A stretch of DNA of 42,322 nt, taken from positions 1-42,322 of the forward strand of contig WYBM01000001.1 of NCBI GenBank assembly GCA_011525915.1. The letters run 5' to 3'. This document shows positions 1-8,413 of this stretch, one piece after another. This stretch comes from Ardenticatenaceae bacterium (lineage in GTDB: Bacteria; Chloroflexota; Anaerolineae; Promineifilales; Promineifilaceae). A program made the translations under genes and the position numbers. The notes beneath the pieces were generated by a model. That model was not told the origin of the DNA. It saw only the letters and a program-made list of their open reading frames with translations, and did not search any database. Each line of letters opens with the position of its first letter. The stretch's first letter is position 1.

Positions 1-2
1 AC

Positions 3-263
3 CGGGAGGCCATGGCCATTGGCACCCTGATGAATGCTCGTGGCCTGATGGAGCTGATCCTGTTGAACATTGGCTTGCAGCGTGGGGTGATCACCCCCAC
101 CATGTTTACCATCATGGTGATCATGGCCGTGGTGACGACCTTGATGGCCTCGCCCATTTTTGAGATGGTGTACCGCCGCCTGGACCACGTCCAAGAGGCG
201 ACCACGGCCGGGCACCTGGCCCCTGCTATGGTGCCCGTCGGTGAGCCAGAGGAACACCTATAG
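3..263 (+). CDS. C-terminal end of a CPA2-type cation/proton antiporter (5' partial)
   Basis: The reading frame is open at the left edge of the window and stops at 261-263. The visible part reads IGTLMNARGLMELILLNIG, the conserved late membrane segment of Na+/H+ or K+/H+ exchangers of the CPA2 (Kef/NapA-like) family. A second hydrophobic stretch (MFTIMVIMAVVTTLMASPIF) follows, and then a short soluble tail. By family knowledge the protein exchanges a monovalent cation for protons across the cytoplasmic membrane. The specific ion cannot be read from this piece. No regulatory domain (TrkA-N or Usp) follows, so the protein ends soon after its last helix. Confidence 0.8.
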   Translation, partial: REAMAIGTLMNARGLMELILLNIGLQRGVITPTMFTIMVIMAVVTTLMASPIFEMVYRRLDHVQEATTAGHLAPAMVPVGEPEEHL

Positions 264-384
264 TTCAGCCACCAGCTTAAAACACGGGCATCGCCTAAGG
301 ATTTCCTCCTTGCTTAGATGGCCTGCTTGTCGTCAGCGGCAACATAATGAGCAGGTCATCATGATCTTATCGGTATAAGAGCAG

Positions 385-1455
385 ATGATTGATTACAAAA
401 GGCGGTTAGGAGTGAAATCACACATCAATGCCTGGCTAATAAACAAGCCCAAAGCCGTATTATTGATAATAGCTTTAATTGGTGTTGGTCTTGTATGGAT
501 TGGAGATTACCTGACCGGGCCTTATTTGTCTACGTCTATTTTTTACCTGATACCTATTTCGTTCACTGCCTGGTGGATAGACCAAAAAACCGGCGTGGCC
601 ATTTCACTTATTAGCGCCCTCGCCTGGTTAATTACAGATACCATCACCAGCCCGATCATCACAAATCATGTTTTGATCCCCTATTGGAATGCAAGCGTCA
701 GGTTAGGCTTTTTTCTTATTGTTACCTTTGCTCTGTGCTCACTGCGGCAGGCCAAACAGCGCCAGGAAGATATGGTGGCTTTTATGGTGCATGATTTACG
801 TGCACCATTAAGCAACACCCTAACCAGCCTGGGCCTATTAAAAGAGGTGCTTCCCCTAGAGGATCATTCGGCCCATCGATTGATAGAAATAGGCATTGCC
901 TCTGGGCAGCGCGTATTCATTCAAATCGATGCGCTGCTAGACCTGGCGCGTCTGGAACATGGGAAACTGCCACTGGAGAGAAAAGCAGTAAATATCCTTG
1001 ACTTGTTAGAACAGGCCATAAGCCAGGTTTCTTTAATGGCTGATTTTAAGCAGATCACATTTCTAGTAGAGGGATGCCCGGCAGAAACGGCCGTGTGGGC
1101 TGATCCCCACTTAAGTGAACGAGTTCTGGTCAACCTACTAAGCAATGCTATCAAGTTCAGTCCAGAAAATTGCCCTGTCACCCTACACATTGCGCCTGAT
1201 GGCCAGGTCGTAAACTTTTGCATTCACAATGATGGGCCAGGCATTTCGCCTCTGTGGCAGAAGCGCATTTTCCAAAAGTTCGAACAGTCGCCGGCGCAAA
1301 AAGCCCAGGCCTCTGCTGGCAGCGGCCTGGGGCTGGCCTTTTGTAAACTGGCCATCGAAACCCAACAAGGCAGTATCTGGTTGGCCGCACCCAACACAAA
1401 CGGGACAACGATCTGTTTTACCTTACCATTGGCACCAGAAAATAGCTCTACATGA
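385..1455 (+). CDS. Membrane-bound sensor histidine kinase
   Basis: About four hydrophobic segments occupy residues 23-120. A HisKA domain follows with the phospho-acceptor motif HDLRAPL at His136, then a HATPase_c domain with N-box NLLSNAIKFSP, G1 box HNDGPGIS and G2 box SGLGLAFC. All core kinase motifs are intact, so it should autophosphorylate in response to a membrane-sensed signal. There is no adjacent response regulator, which makes it an orphan here; the stop lies only a few bases before the sulfate-binding gene. The start is uncertain: ATG 385, or GTG 412 preceded by a purine-rich AAAAGGCGG. Confidence 0.85.
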   Translation: MIDYKRRLGVKSHINAWLINKPKAVLLIIALIGVGLVWIGDYLTGPYLSTSIFYLIPISFTAWWIDQKTGVAISLISALAWLITDTITSPIITNHVLIPYWNASVRLGFFLIVTFALCSLRQAKQRQEDMVAFMVHDLRAPLSNTLTSLGLLKEVLPLEDHSAHRLIEIGIASGQRVFIQIDALLDLARLEHGKLPLERKAVNILDLLEQAISQVSLMADFKQITFLVEGCPAETAVWADPHLSERVLVNLLSNAIKFSPENCPVTLHIAPDGQVVNFCIHNDGPGISPLWQKRIFQKFEQSPAQKAQASAGSGLGLAFCKLAIETQQGSIWLAAPNTNGTTICFTLPLAPENSST

Positions 1456-1491
1456 GCGTTTGTGCCCACAACAAAAGGGACATTAAGTGAA

Positions 1492-2574
1492 GTGGTCTAT
1501 ACATTGCCCATGAAACTGTATCTTTCGGCAGCCCATAGTTTTCGCATCAACTGGCAGCGGTTAATTCGTCAGGTTGGCCTCTGGGTATTATTGTTTCTGA
1601 GCGCCGTGTACCTCCTTTGGCCGTGGCTTCCGGGGACGGGGACCACACCCACCCACACCGTGGTCGTTTATGGCTTCAGCATTCTAGGTGAAGTGATGAA
1701 TGAAGGCATCTTCCCTGCGTTTCAGGCAGAATGGATGGCTAAAACCGGTGAGCGGGTAGAGTTTATCTCCTCATTTGCCGGGTCAGGCACCATCACCAAC
1801 CAGATCATCCTGGGCGTGCCAGCCGAGGTGGCCATTCTGTCACTAGAATTAGATGCTGACCGCCTGGTAGAAGAAGGGGTACTGCCAGGCCAGACCTGGC
1901 GGGAACTGCCCCATGCAGGGGTGCTAAACCGCACCCCGTTTGTGATCCAGGTACGGCCGTCTAACCCGCTGGCCATCACCGACTTTTCTGACCTCACCCG
2001 CCCCGGTGTCGGCATTGTACACCCTGATCCGCTTACCTCCGGCGGGGCCCAATGGGCCATTCTGGCAGAATACGGGTCCGCCCTACGGCAAACAGCAGAT
2101 GAAGACCAGGCTATAGCACAACTGTCCGGCATCTGGCACAATGTGGTGGCTCAATCCTCTTCAGCACGAGGGGCACGCACCCAATTTGATAATGGCTTTG
2201 GCGACGCCCTGATTACTTACGAGCAGGAACCACTGCGCGATCAGGCGTTGGGGCGGCTTCATGGCGATATCGTCTACCCATCGGCCACGATTATGAGCGA
2301 GCACATCGTGGTGGTGCTGGATAAAAACATCCCCACCATAGACCGGGAATTGGTGCAGGCGTTTGTTGATTTTCTGTGGAGCGACACAGCCCAAAAAATC
2401 TTTGTGGCCCATGGTTTCCGCAGTGTAGACGATGCCTTTAACGCGGCTAATCCCAATTTTGGCCTTATCACCGACCCCTTTACCGTAGCTGATCTGGGCG
2501 GGTGGCCAACGGCCAAACAAACTATCATTGATGGGATATGGAAAGGGAAAGTTTTAACGGAGTTAGGAAAATGA
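1492..2574 (+). CDS. Sulfate-type ABC transporter substrate-binding protein
   Basis: After an N-terminal signal anchor (hydrophobic LWVLLFLSAVYLLWPWLP) the mature domain matches the Sbp/CysP family: VVVYGFSILGEVMNEGIFPAF near the start, SSFAGSGTITNQI, and the signature HPDPLTSGGAQWAILAEYG. It should capture sulfate or a related oxyanion outside the membrane for the permease encoded next. Its stop codon overlaps the permease start in an ATGA. The start is not certain: GTG 1462, GTG 1492 (after AAAGGGA) and ATG 1510 are all in frame. It could bind thiosulfate or another oxyanion instead, since sequence alone does not separate these. Confidence 0.85.
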   Translation: MVYTLPMKLYLSAAHSFRINWQRLIRQVGLWVLLFLSAVYLLWPWLPGTGTTPTHTVVVYGFSILGEVMNEGIFPAFQAEWMAKTGERVEFISSFAGSGTITNQIILGVPAEVAILSLELDADRLVEEGVLPGQTWRELPHAGVLNRTPFVIQVRPSNPLAITDFSDLTRPGVGIVHPDPLTSGGAQWAILAEYGSALRQTADEDQAIAQLSGIWHNVVAQSSSARGARTQFDNGFGDALITYEQEPLRDQALGRLHGDIVYPSATIMSEHIVVVLDKNIPTIDRELVQAFVDFLWSDTAQKIFVAHGFRSVDDAFNAANPNFGLITDPFTVADLGGWPTAKQTIIDGIWKGKVLTELGK

Positions 2575-3410
2575 AGGAAACAACACTACCTGCTGCACAT
2601 CGAAAAACACAAGCCTTTTGGCCCATTTTTATTCTGATAATGGCCCTGTTGCCCCTGGTGATCATGCCATTATCCGCTGTCTTCTTTTTTGCCGCCCGTG
2701 ACGGGCTGGCCCAATTTATAGACGCTTTGCGCCAACCAGAAGCGCAGTTTGCGCTGCGGCTTTCGTTGATTACGGCCACAGTCACGGCCGTGTTTAACGG
2801 TATTCTAGGCACCTACACGGGTTATGTGCTGACAGAGTACAACTTTCGTGGCCGGGGTGTGTTGGAAGTGATCGTCAACTTACCGGCAGCTATACCCACG
2901 GTCGTGGTTGGCACATCACTGCTGCTGCTGTGGGGGCCGGTAGGTTTATTGGGGCGCTTGTTGGACCCATGGGGCATTCAGCCCATGTTTACCCCGGTAG
3001 GCATTTTGCTAGCTCATATTTTTGTCACCCTGCCCTATATGTTCGGTGCTGTTAAGCCAGTGCTAGACAAGCTGGAAGCAACCTATGAAGAAGCCGCCTA
3101 CACCATCGGCGCCAGTCGTCAACAAACATTTCGCTATGTCATCTTACCAGCGCTGCGTGGGGGCATCTTGTCTGGGGCTTTGTTAACGTTTGCACATTCA
3201 CTGGGCGAATTTGGGGCCACGGTGTTGGTGAGCGGTAATTTGCGCCTGCGCACCCAAACATCACCACTGTACATCTTTTCCCAATTTGAAGCGGGCAATA
3301 TGGAAACGGCCAATGCCGTAGCCGCGGTATTGGCAGCATTATCATTTGTCATCTTCTTCACGTTGCAGCGGGTGGCCGGCAACGGCCATGTCGGAAGGGG
3401 CACCGCATGA
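2571..3410 (+). CDS. Sulfate-type ABC transporter permease (CysT/CysU-like)
   Basis: This is a polytopic membrane protein of 279 residues with the inner-membrane EAA loop (YEEAAYTIGASRQQTFRYV) and the tract HSLGEFGATVLVSGN typical of CysT/ModB-type permeases. The start at ATG 2571 is chosen because it overlaps the upstream stop as ATGA and has GGAG and AGGA purine tracts just before it. The 3' end overlaps the ATPase gene in another ATGA. Only one permease gene is present, whereas classical sulfate importers use CysT plus CysW, so it probably forms a homodimer. That is an inference. Confidence 0.88.
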   Translation: MKETTLPAAHRKTQAFWPIFILIMALLPLVIMPLSAVFFFAARDGLAQFIDALRQPEAQFALRLSLITATVTAVFNGILGTYTGYVLTEYNFRGRGVLEVIVNLPAAIPTVVVGTSLLLLWGPVGLLGRLLDPWGIQPMFTPVGILLAHIFVTLPYMFGAVKPVLDKLEATYEEAAYTIGASRQQTFRYVILPALRGGILSGALLTFAHSLGEFGATVLVSGNLRLRTQTSPLYIFSQFEAGNMETANAVAAVLAALSFVIFFTLQRVAGNGHVGRGTA

Positions 3411-5284
3411 CCATCATCATCAGTGAATTGAGTAAATATTACGGCGACCAAGTGGTTGTCAACAAGGTGTCACTAACTGTTGAAGATGGTGAAATGTTTG
3501 TGCTTTTGGGCAGCAGCGGCAGCGGCAAGAGTACCATTTTGCGCCTGATTGCCGGGTTAATTCAACCGGACAACGGCCGTATTGAACTACACGGCCGTGA
3601 CGTAACCTATTTACCGCCGCAAGAACGCCATGTTGGTTTTGTCTTCCAAAACTACTCCGTCTTCCAGCATATGAACGTGGCTGAGAACATTGCTTTTGGG
3701 CTGCGCATTCGTGGGGTGCCCGTAAGCGAACGGCAGCAACGGGTAGCCGAATTGTTAGAGTTGGTGGAACTGACCGGGCTGGGCAATCGATTTGCCCACC
3801 AGCTTTCTGGTGGGCAGCAGCAGCGGGTGGCCCTGGCACGTGCACTGGCGTATCGTCCTGCTGTCTTGCTGCTGGATGAGCCATTTGGCGCCTTAGACGT
3901 GAAGATACGTGCCCAACTTCGCCGCCGCCTGCGCCAGATCCAGCGGCAGTTGGGCACCACAACCATTGTAGTAACCCATGACCAGGAAGAGGCATTTGAA
4001 CTCGCTGACCGTATCGCCATTCTGGACCGTGGTGACTTGATCGAGATCGGCACATCGGAATCGTTGTATCACCGCCCGCGTACCGTCTTTGGCGCAACGT
4101 TTATCGGCGGTGGGAATGTGCTGGCCGGGCGCATGGAGTCTGGCCAGATACGGCTGGGCAGCGTGCAACTACCGCTGCCACCGGAGGCACCACCTCACGA
4201 TGATTTTGCCCCGGTGCGAATTTTGTTCCGACCAGAAATGGTACAGATTAGCCAACGGCCGTTTGCCGCGGAAAGCAGCATACACAACTTGGGCGAAGGC
4301 CAGGTAACAGAACGGGTCTTTGCCGGCGCGGTGCAGCGGCTAAAAGTAGAGTTAGCCAGTTTACAAGGGACACGGCCGTTGGCCCCCCGGCTGGATTTTG
4401 GTCAGAACAAAACAGCTGTGCAGTGTGCCCTCTTTGGGGCTGAAGCTACCACCTTGTACCCAGAAGAATCTGTTGTGTGGGTGGGGCTAACCCATTATCA
4501 TGTGCTGGACCCCTCTGGCATGCGCATATTGTGGGTAACCAATAATACGCCGGAAACAGATAAGGACACGGCCGTGTTTACCCGGCAGGTAGCCCTGGCC
4601 ACCGGCGGCCGCATCACGTTGTTTCGTGTTGCCCCCAGGCCCGAAGAGGAGCCAGAAGTACGCCAACGGTTGCAGCAGTTACAGGCGCAGCACTTACCCG
4701 ATATACCTTTTGTAGACCACCATGTGGGGCGGGGAACCAGGGTCGAGGCCTTACAGGCAGAGCTGGCCGCAGGCAGCTATGAACTGGTGATCATAAACAG
4801 CGCCCAGGCACAGGCCGATGACCACACCTGGCAATCGCTGGCCGGGAGCGGCGTGCCCGTTCTCTTTACCCCCCCGGTTACCCGGCCCATTCAAAACATA
4901 TTGATCTGCACAGCTGCGGGCGAACCAGGAAAGTCAGACGTGCGATTTGGCGGTCGCCTGGCGCGGCGGCTGCAAGCCGCGGTAACGTTACTGCACATCA
5001 GCCAGAATGATCTGCGGCCAACAGAGAGAGATAGAGTAACAGTACATATGCAGCAGGCACAGAAGTTACTATCTACCTTAGGTGTACCAGCACAGTACAA
5101 AATTATGCCAGCCGATTCACCCGCGGCCGGCATTCTCCAGATGGTACAGGCCGATGACTACCACATGGTGGTCATGGGGGCTTCCGCTCCGCCTGATCCT
5201 GCTCAGATACTTTGGGACCATTTAGACCGACGTCTTGTGACGCAGTGCCCACGGCCCATACTCATTGTGCCCATGATGGATTAA
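3407..5284 (+). CDS. Sulfate-type ABC transporter ATPase fused to tandem universal stress protein domains
   Basis: Residues 1-235 are a complete ABC ATPase: Walker A GSSGSGKST (35-43), Q-loop Gln81, signature LSGGQQQ (133-139), Walker B VLLLDEP (153-159) and switch His191. Residues about 240-370 resemble the TOBE/regulatory part of CysA. From about 372 two Usp-like alpha/beta domains follow (372-490 and 495-625). The second contains ILICTAAGEPGKSD and a VVMGAS strand, although the usual G-X9-G-S/T ATP-binding tail is not clean. It energises the importer encoded just upstream (ATGA overlap). The Usp extension is not part of ordinary CysA (about 350 residues) and suggests nucleotide- or stress-dependent control of uptake. 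Confidence 0.9.
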   Translation: MTIIISELSKYYGDQVVVNKVSLTVEDGEMFVLLGSSGSGKSTILRLIAGLIQPDNGRIELHGRDVTYLPPQERHVGFVFQNYSVFQHMNVAENIAFGLRIRGVPVSERQQRVAELLELVELTGLGNRFAHQLSGGQQQRVALARALAYRPAVLLLDEPFGALDVKIRAQLRRRLRQIQRQLGTTTIVVTHDQEEAFELADRIAILDRGDLIEIGTSESLYHRPRTVFGATFIGGGNVLAGRMESGQIRLGSVQLPLPPEAPPHDDFAPVRILFRPEMVQISQRPFAAESSIHNLGEGQVTERVFAGAVQRLKVELASLQGTRPLAPRLDFGQNKTAVQCALFGAEATTLYPEESVVWVGLTHYHVLDPSGMRILWVTNNTPETDKDTAVFTRQVALATGGRITLFRVAPRPEEEPEVRQRLQQLQAQHLPDIPFVDHHVGRGTRVEALQAELAAGSYELVIINSAQAQADDHTWQSLAGSGVPVLFTPPVTRPIQNILICTAAGEPGKSDVRFGGRLARRLQAAVTLLHISQNDLRPTERDRVTVHMQQAQKLLSTLGVPAQYKIMPADSPAAGILQMVQADDYHMVVMGASAPPDPAQILWDHLDRRLVTQCPRPILIVPMMD

Positions 5285-5382
5285 TCTCCCTTGATTCATC
5301 ACAGGTTTATCATGGCTGTGTCACAAACTCTGTCATGCCCTGGCCCTAAACTTTTATGACGTAACCATAAGAAAGAGTGATG

Positions 5383-6000
5383 ATGATGAACATTGGTGTA
5401 GATACGGCCGTTTTTTGCCAGGATGGTTATTGTGGGCACAGCCGTTACCTTATATTCAACCCGTTCACCTGGCAGTTAACCCATCTGGTCATCAGTTCAG
5501 ACGGACTACCTGCCCCTTACACCCGGCTCATGCGCCTGGCAGCGCGGCAGCTGGTGGCCGAGGCACACCCCCAGGCGCTCCGGCTGCAATGCACCATAGA
5601 TACCTTCGCTCAATGTGAACCATTTATACAAGTGCACTATGTTAAGGTGGATATTGCTCCCTACGAATTACTGGGAATGCCTATTTGGATTTCCTCCTCT
5701 TCCGGGGAGAAATGGGTTGTGCCCGTAGAAGAGCAACGTATTCCTTCAGGCGGGGTAGCCGTCAGCCGCGAAACACAGGTAGAAGCCGCAGATGGGCATG
5801 TGGGGCGCTTTGAACAACTGGTTGTCAGCCAGGAAGATGGCCTGATTACGCATGTTTGCTTTCGCCGCGGCCACCTGTGGGAACAGCGCATTGTGACCAT
5901 ACCAACAACAGACATTACCCACATAGAAGCAGACGCCATCTATTTAAAGCTAGATAGGGCCAGCGTGACCAGACTGCCGTCTGTCTCTGTGCGTACCTGA
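5383..6000 (+). CDS. Tandem PRC-barrel domain protein
   Basis: The protein has about 205 residues and no signal peptide. It contains two related beta-barrel modules. The C-terminal one is the clearer, with the pattern VSRETQVEAADGHVGRFEQL, then VVSQEDGLITHVCFRRGHLW, and ends in the acidic IEADAIYLKLDRASVTRLP typical of PRC-barrel repeats. PRC-barrels are small protein- or RNA-contact domains; no enzymatic function is implied. It sits 98 bp after the sulfate transporter ATPase and before a two-component pair. Four consecutive start codons (GTG ATG ATG ATG, 5377-5388) follow AGAAAGAG, so the exact start is ambiguous by up to three codons. Confidence 0.7.
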   Translation: MMNIGVDTAVFCQDGYCGHSRYLIFNPFTWQLTHLVISSDGLPAPYTRLMRLAARQLVAEAHPQALRLQCTIDTFAQCEPFIQVHYVKVDIAPYELLGMPIWISSSSGEKWVVPVEEQRIPSGGVAVSRETQVEAADGHVGRFEQLVVSQEDGLITHVCFRRGHLWEQRIVTIPTTDITHIEADAIYLKLDRASVTRLPSVSVRT

Positions 6001-6032
6001 TTTCTGGCATCAAACAGCCAAAAGGGGTATTT

Positions 6033-6746
6033 ATGACATCCACCAGCATACTGCTTGTCGATGATGAGAGACCAATTATTTCAATGCTCAAGATGTTTCT
6101 TGAGCTGTCAGGCTTTCATGTGGTAACAGCAAGCGATGGGGTAGAAGCGCTATCTATCGCCACACAACACAAGCCTGATCTCATTGTTCTGGATGTCCTG
6201 ATGCCCCGGCTCGATGGCCGCGAAACCCTGCGACGGATGCGACAACAAGATGATTGGACTCCTGTCATTCTGTTGACACAAGTTACCGGTACAGCCCAAC
6301 GAATTATGGCTCTGGAAGAGGGGGCAGATGATTACCTAAACAAGCCGTTTGACCCGCAGGAACTGGTTGTGCGTATTCGGGCTGTCCTGCGGCGGACGCA
6401 GACTGGTAAGCAGTCTTTGCGGTCCACTCGTCGCCTTAAAAGTCGCTACACCGTCCTGGATCGCAGCACAAGAAGAGTTTACCTTCACGGCCGTGAAGTT
6501 TCTTTAACCCCTAAATCAGTTTCTGTCCTGGAACACTTCATGACCCATCCAGATGAAGTAATAACCCGTGAACAATTGCTAGATGCTGTGTGGGGCTGGG
6601 AAAGCGCTGTTGGTGAGCGCGTGGTAGACACACGGATTGTGGAACTACGTAAAGCGCTGCAGGATAACTCGGCAAACCCCGAGTTTATTGAAACTGTGCC
6701 TAATGTTGGTTACCGTTATATTGCCCCGGTAGAAGTTATGATATGA
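6033..6746 (+). CDS. OmpR/PhoB-family response regulator
   Basis: The N-terminal receiver domain has the acidic pair DD (residues 10-11), phospho-acceptor Asp54 (IVLDVLMPRLDG), switch Thr82 and Lys104 (YLNKPF). A C-terminal winged-helix DNA-binding domain follows (SLTPKSVSVLEHFM, then VVDTRIVELRKAL and VPNVGYRYI). The start ATG at 6033 follows the ribosome site AAGGGG. The stop overlaps the start of the kinase gene as ATGA, so the two proteins are translated together and form a cognate pair. The regulated genes are not visible; the adjacent PRC-barrel gene and the downstream membrane proteins are candidates. Confidence 0.93.
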   Translation: MTSTSILLVDDERPIISMLKMFLELSGFHVVTASDGVEALSIATQHKPDLIVLDVLMPRLDGRETLRRMRQQDDWTPVILLTQVTGTAQRIMALEEGADDYLNKPFDPQELVVRIRAVLRRTQTGKQSLRSTRRLKSRYTVLDRSTRRVYLHGREVSLTPKSVSVLEHFMTHPDEVITREQLLDAVWGWESAVGERVVDTRIVELRKALQDNSANPEFIETVPNVGYRYIAPVEVMI

Positions 6747-7645
6747 CATGGCATAAATACAAACAGTATTTGCTGCCCATCACTTTAAGTGCTTCAGGCA
6801 TTTGGCTGCTGTTACGAATCTATTTCGGGGGCGCTTCCATTCTTGTACCAGAAAACACAGATGTAATGATACTGGTAGCGATTCTGGTTGTTGCCATGAT
6901 TGCTGCCATCCATACCCTGGTACACATCTCTATGCAACATCTACGTCACTTGAGTGTCCAACGCGTACGGCATGAAACTTTAGCCGAACACAGCCGCTTT
7001 CTACGCCGCCTTGATCACGAACTTAAGAACCCTCTCACCGCCTTGCGCGCGGGTCTTAGAACACTTGGGCTGACATCACTTGATGAGCAACAGCGACAAG
7101 TTGTAGAAACATTAGAAGTGGAAGCATTACGCTTAAGCCAATTAGTTGCTGATTTACGCAAAATTGCAGAACTGGAAGTGCAGCCATTAAATTTACAGCC
7201 CATAAACCTGGAAACATTTGTTGCCAATATCATACAAGCTGAAAACGGCCGTTTTGCTGCCAGTCAGCGCACTTTAATCAGCTATCTAGACAATGCGGAT
7301 ATGGTCTGGATAGCTGATGAAGATTTGCTGCTCTTAGCCGTTCACAATCTGCTTGATAATGCCTTCAAATATACCCAGGCCGGCGATAAGGTTTGCCTGA
7401 ATGTCTATACCCGGCCGATGTTAATCATTCAAGTCAGCGATAACGGTATTGGCATTTCATCAGATGATTTACCCCACATCTGGGAGGAGTTGTATCGAGC
7501 CGTACAGAAAGAAAAGATACCAGGTAGAGGGATTGGGTTAAGTTTGGTGAAAGCTATTGCCGAACGGCATAACGGGGGCGTAGACATCACCAGTAAGCCT
7601 GGATACGGTACCACTGTGTCAATTCATGTCCCATCTGCTTCTTGA
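6743..7645 (+). CDS. Sensor histidine kinase partner of the OmpR-type regulator
   Basis: Two membrane helices (about residues 9-27 and 41-62) enclose a very short extracytoplasmic loop. The dimerisation domain carries phospho-acceptor His92 (LDHELKNPLTALRAG). The ATPase domain has N-box NLLDNAFKYTQ, G1 VSDNGIGIS and G2 GRGIGLSLVK. There is no PAS or HAMP domain and hardly any external sensor, so the stimulus is likely sensed in the membrane or through a partner protein. It overlaps the regulator gene by four bases. All catalytic motifs are intact. Confidence 0.92.
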   Translation: MTWHKYKQYLLPITLSASGIWLLLRIYFGGASILVPENTDVMILVAILVVAMIAAIHTLVHISMQHLRHLSVQRVRHETLAEHSRFLRRLDHELKNPLTALRAGLRTLGLTSLDEQQRQVVETLEVEALRLSQLVADLRKIAELEVQPLNLQPINLETFVANIIQAENGRFAASQRTLISYLDNADMVWIADEDLLLLAVHNLLDNAFKYTQAGDKVCLNVYTRPMLIIQVSDNGIGISSDDLPHIWEELYRAVQKEKIPGRGIGLSLVKAIAERHNGGVDITSKPGYGTTVSIHVPSAS

Positions 7646-7655
7646 GCTGAAGTGC

Positions 7656-7679
7656 TCATGTTTCAAACCCTGAACATGA
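7656..7679. terminator. Inverted repeat after the two-component operon
   Basis: TCATGTT (7656-7662) pairs with AACATGA (7673-7679) across a 10-base loop, starting 10 bases after the kinase stop codon. There is no T-run, so it is either a weak terminator or a dyad operator for the next gene. Confidence 0.35.
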
Positions 7680-7755
7680 ACAGAATATACCGGTAACAAC
7701 CCTTGTGTACACTATCTGTTGGTAATATGTATTTTCTATAAACAAGGAGCAAACC

Positions 7756-8295
7756 ATGTCCGTTAAAATTAGAGTGATCATAGCAGTGTTAGTAATAATT
7801 GGGGCAGTTGTATGGTCTTTTAATACCATACGTCAACGCAACTATAGTGGGGCAAAGATTGCTTTTGAGATTGGCAGCGGCTATGTTGTTGTCAACAATC
7901 CAGGCAAAGAAGCAATTCCTATTCAACTGCGAACGAATGGGCGGTCCACCAGCTTTACCGTCCAGAGCACCGAACTCGATCTCAGAGAGAATTCAAAGCG
8001 ACAGGGTACCGGACGGAATGCTTACCAGCTTGTTAGCCTGGAACTGCCTCCTGGACAGGCTAAGATCGATGTGATACGCGGGGGTGAGGTTCAATTGATC
8101 TCTCTTTCCAGTCAACGAATCGAGGCTGTTGTTACTCCCCTGGAAGCGGGAAACGTTCAAACAGTGCTTATCTTTACGGGTCTGGTTATCTTGGGGGCAC
8201 TTTATTATATTTCCGGTACATTAGAACATCGATGGATTGGCGCTTTGCGCCGCAAACTTTTCAGACATCCGGGTGATCTAACACCTACTGTATAG
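7756..8295 (+). CDS. Unrecognised protein with N- and C-terminal membrane helices
   Basis: I do not recognise this 179-residue protein. It has an N-terminal helix (VIIAVLVIIGAVVWSF), a middle region rich in predicted beta strands (about 35-130, for example SGYVVVNNPGKEAIPIQL), a second helix (TVLIFTGLVILGALYYI) and a basic C-terminal tail (RRKLFRHP). The layout suggests an extracytoplasmic beta domain tethered at both ends. The start ATG follows AAGGAG with good spacing. It is its own transcription unit, lying between an inverted repeat upstream and a strong hairpin downstream. The gene contains no ACGGCCGT octamer. Confidence 0.65.
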   Translation: MSVKIRVIIAVLVIIGAVVWSFNTIRQRNYSGAKIAFEIGSGYVVVNNPGKEAIPIQLRTNGRSTSFTVQSTELDLRENSKRQGTGRNAYQLVSLELPPGQAKIDVIRGGEVQLISLSSQRIEAVVTPLEAGNVQTVLIFTGLVILGALYYISGTLEHRWIGALRRKLFRHPGDLTPTV

Positions 8296-8346
8296 TTCAT
8301 TACAAGCTTATTAAGTACTCTGCTAAATAGCATCATACTTTATAAT

Positions 8347-8375
8347 ATTGGGTCGGCATGGGATGCCGACCCAAT
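8347..8375 (+). terminator. Strong hairpin between two membrane-protein genes
   Basis: A perfect 13-bp stem ATTGGGTCGGCAT (8347-8359) pairs with its complement at 8363-8375 around a GGG loop. It lies 51 bases after the upstream stop and is followed by T-rich sequence (CACTTTCTTTT). It probably terminates the upstream gene. It also shows that the following reading frame does not start inside this region. Confidence 0.6.
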
Positions 8376-8413
8376 TGCTATCACTTTCTTTTGGACTTAC
8401 TTTTGGAGACTTG

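Noticed and set aside
2161..2528. Long antisense frames across the transporter genes
   Set aside because: These are shadows of the real genes with no start signals or motifs.
7703..7728. TTGTGT and TAATAT as a promoter before 7756
   Set aside because: The spacer is only 14 bases, too short for a standard promoter.
8348..8413. TTG start of the coiled-coil membrane protein
   Set aside because: It would translate through the 13-bp terminator hairpin; ATG 8414 has a ribosome site.
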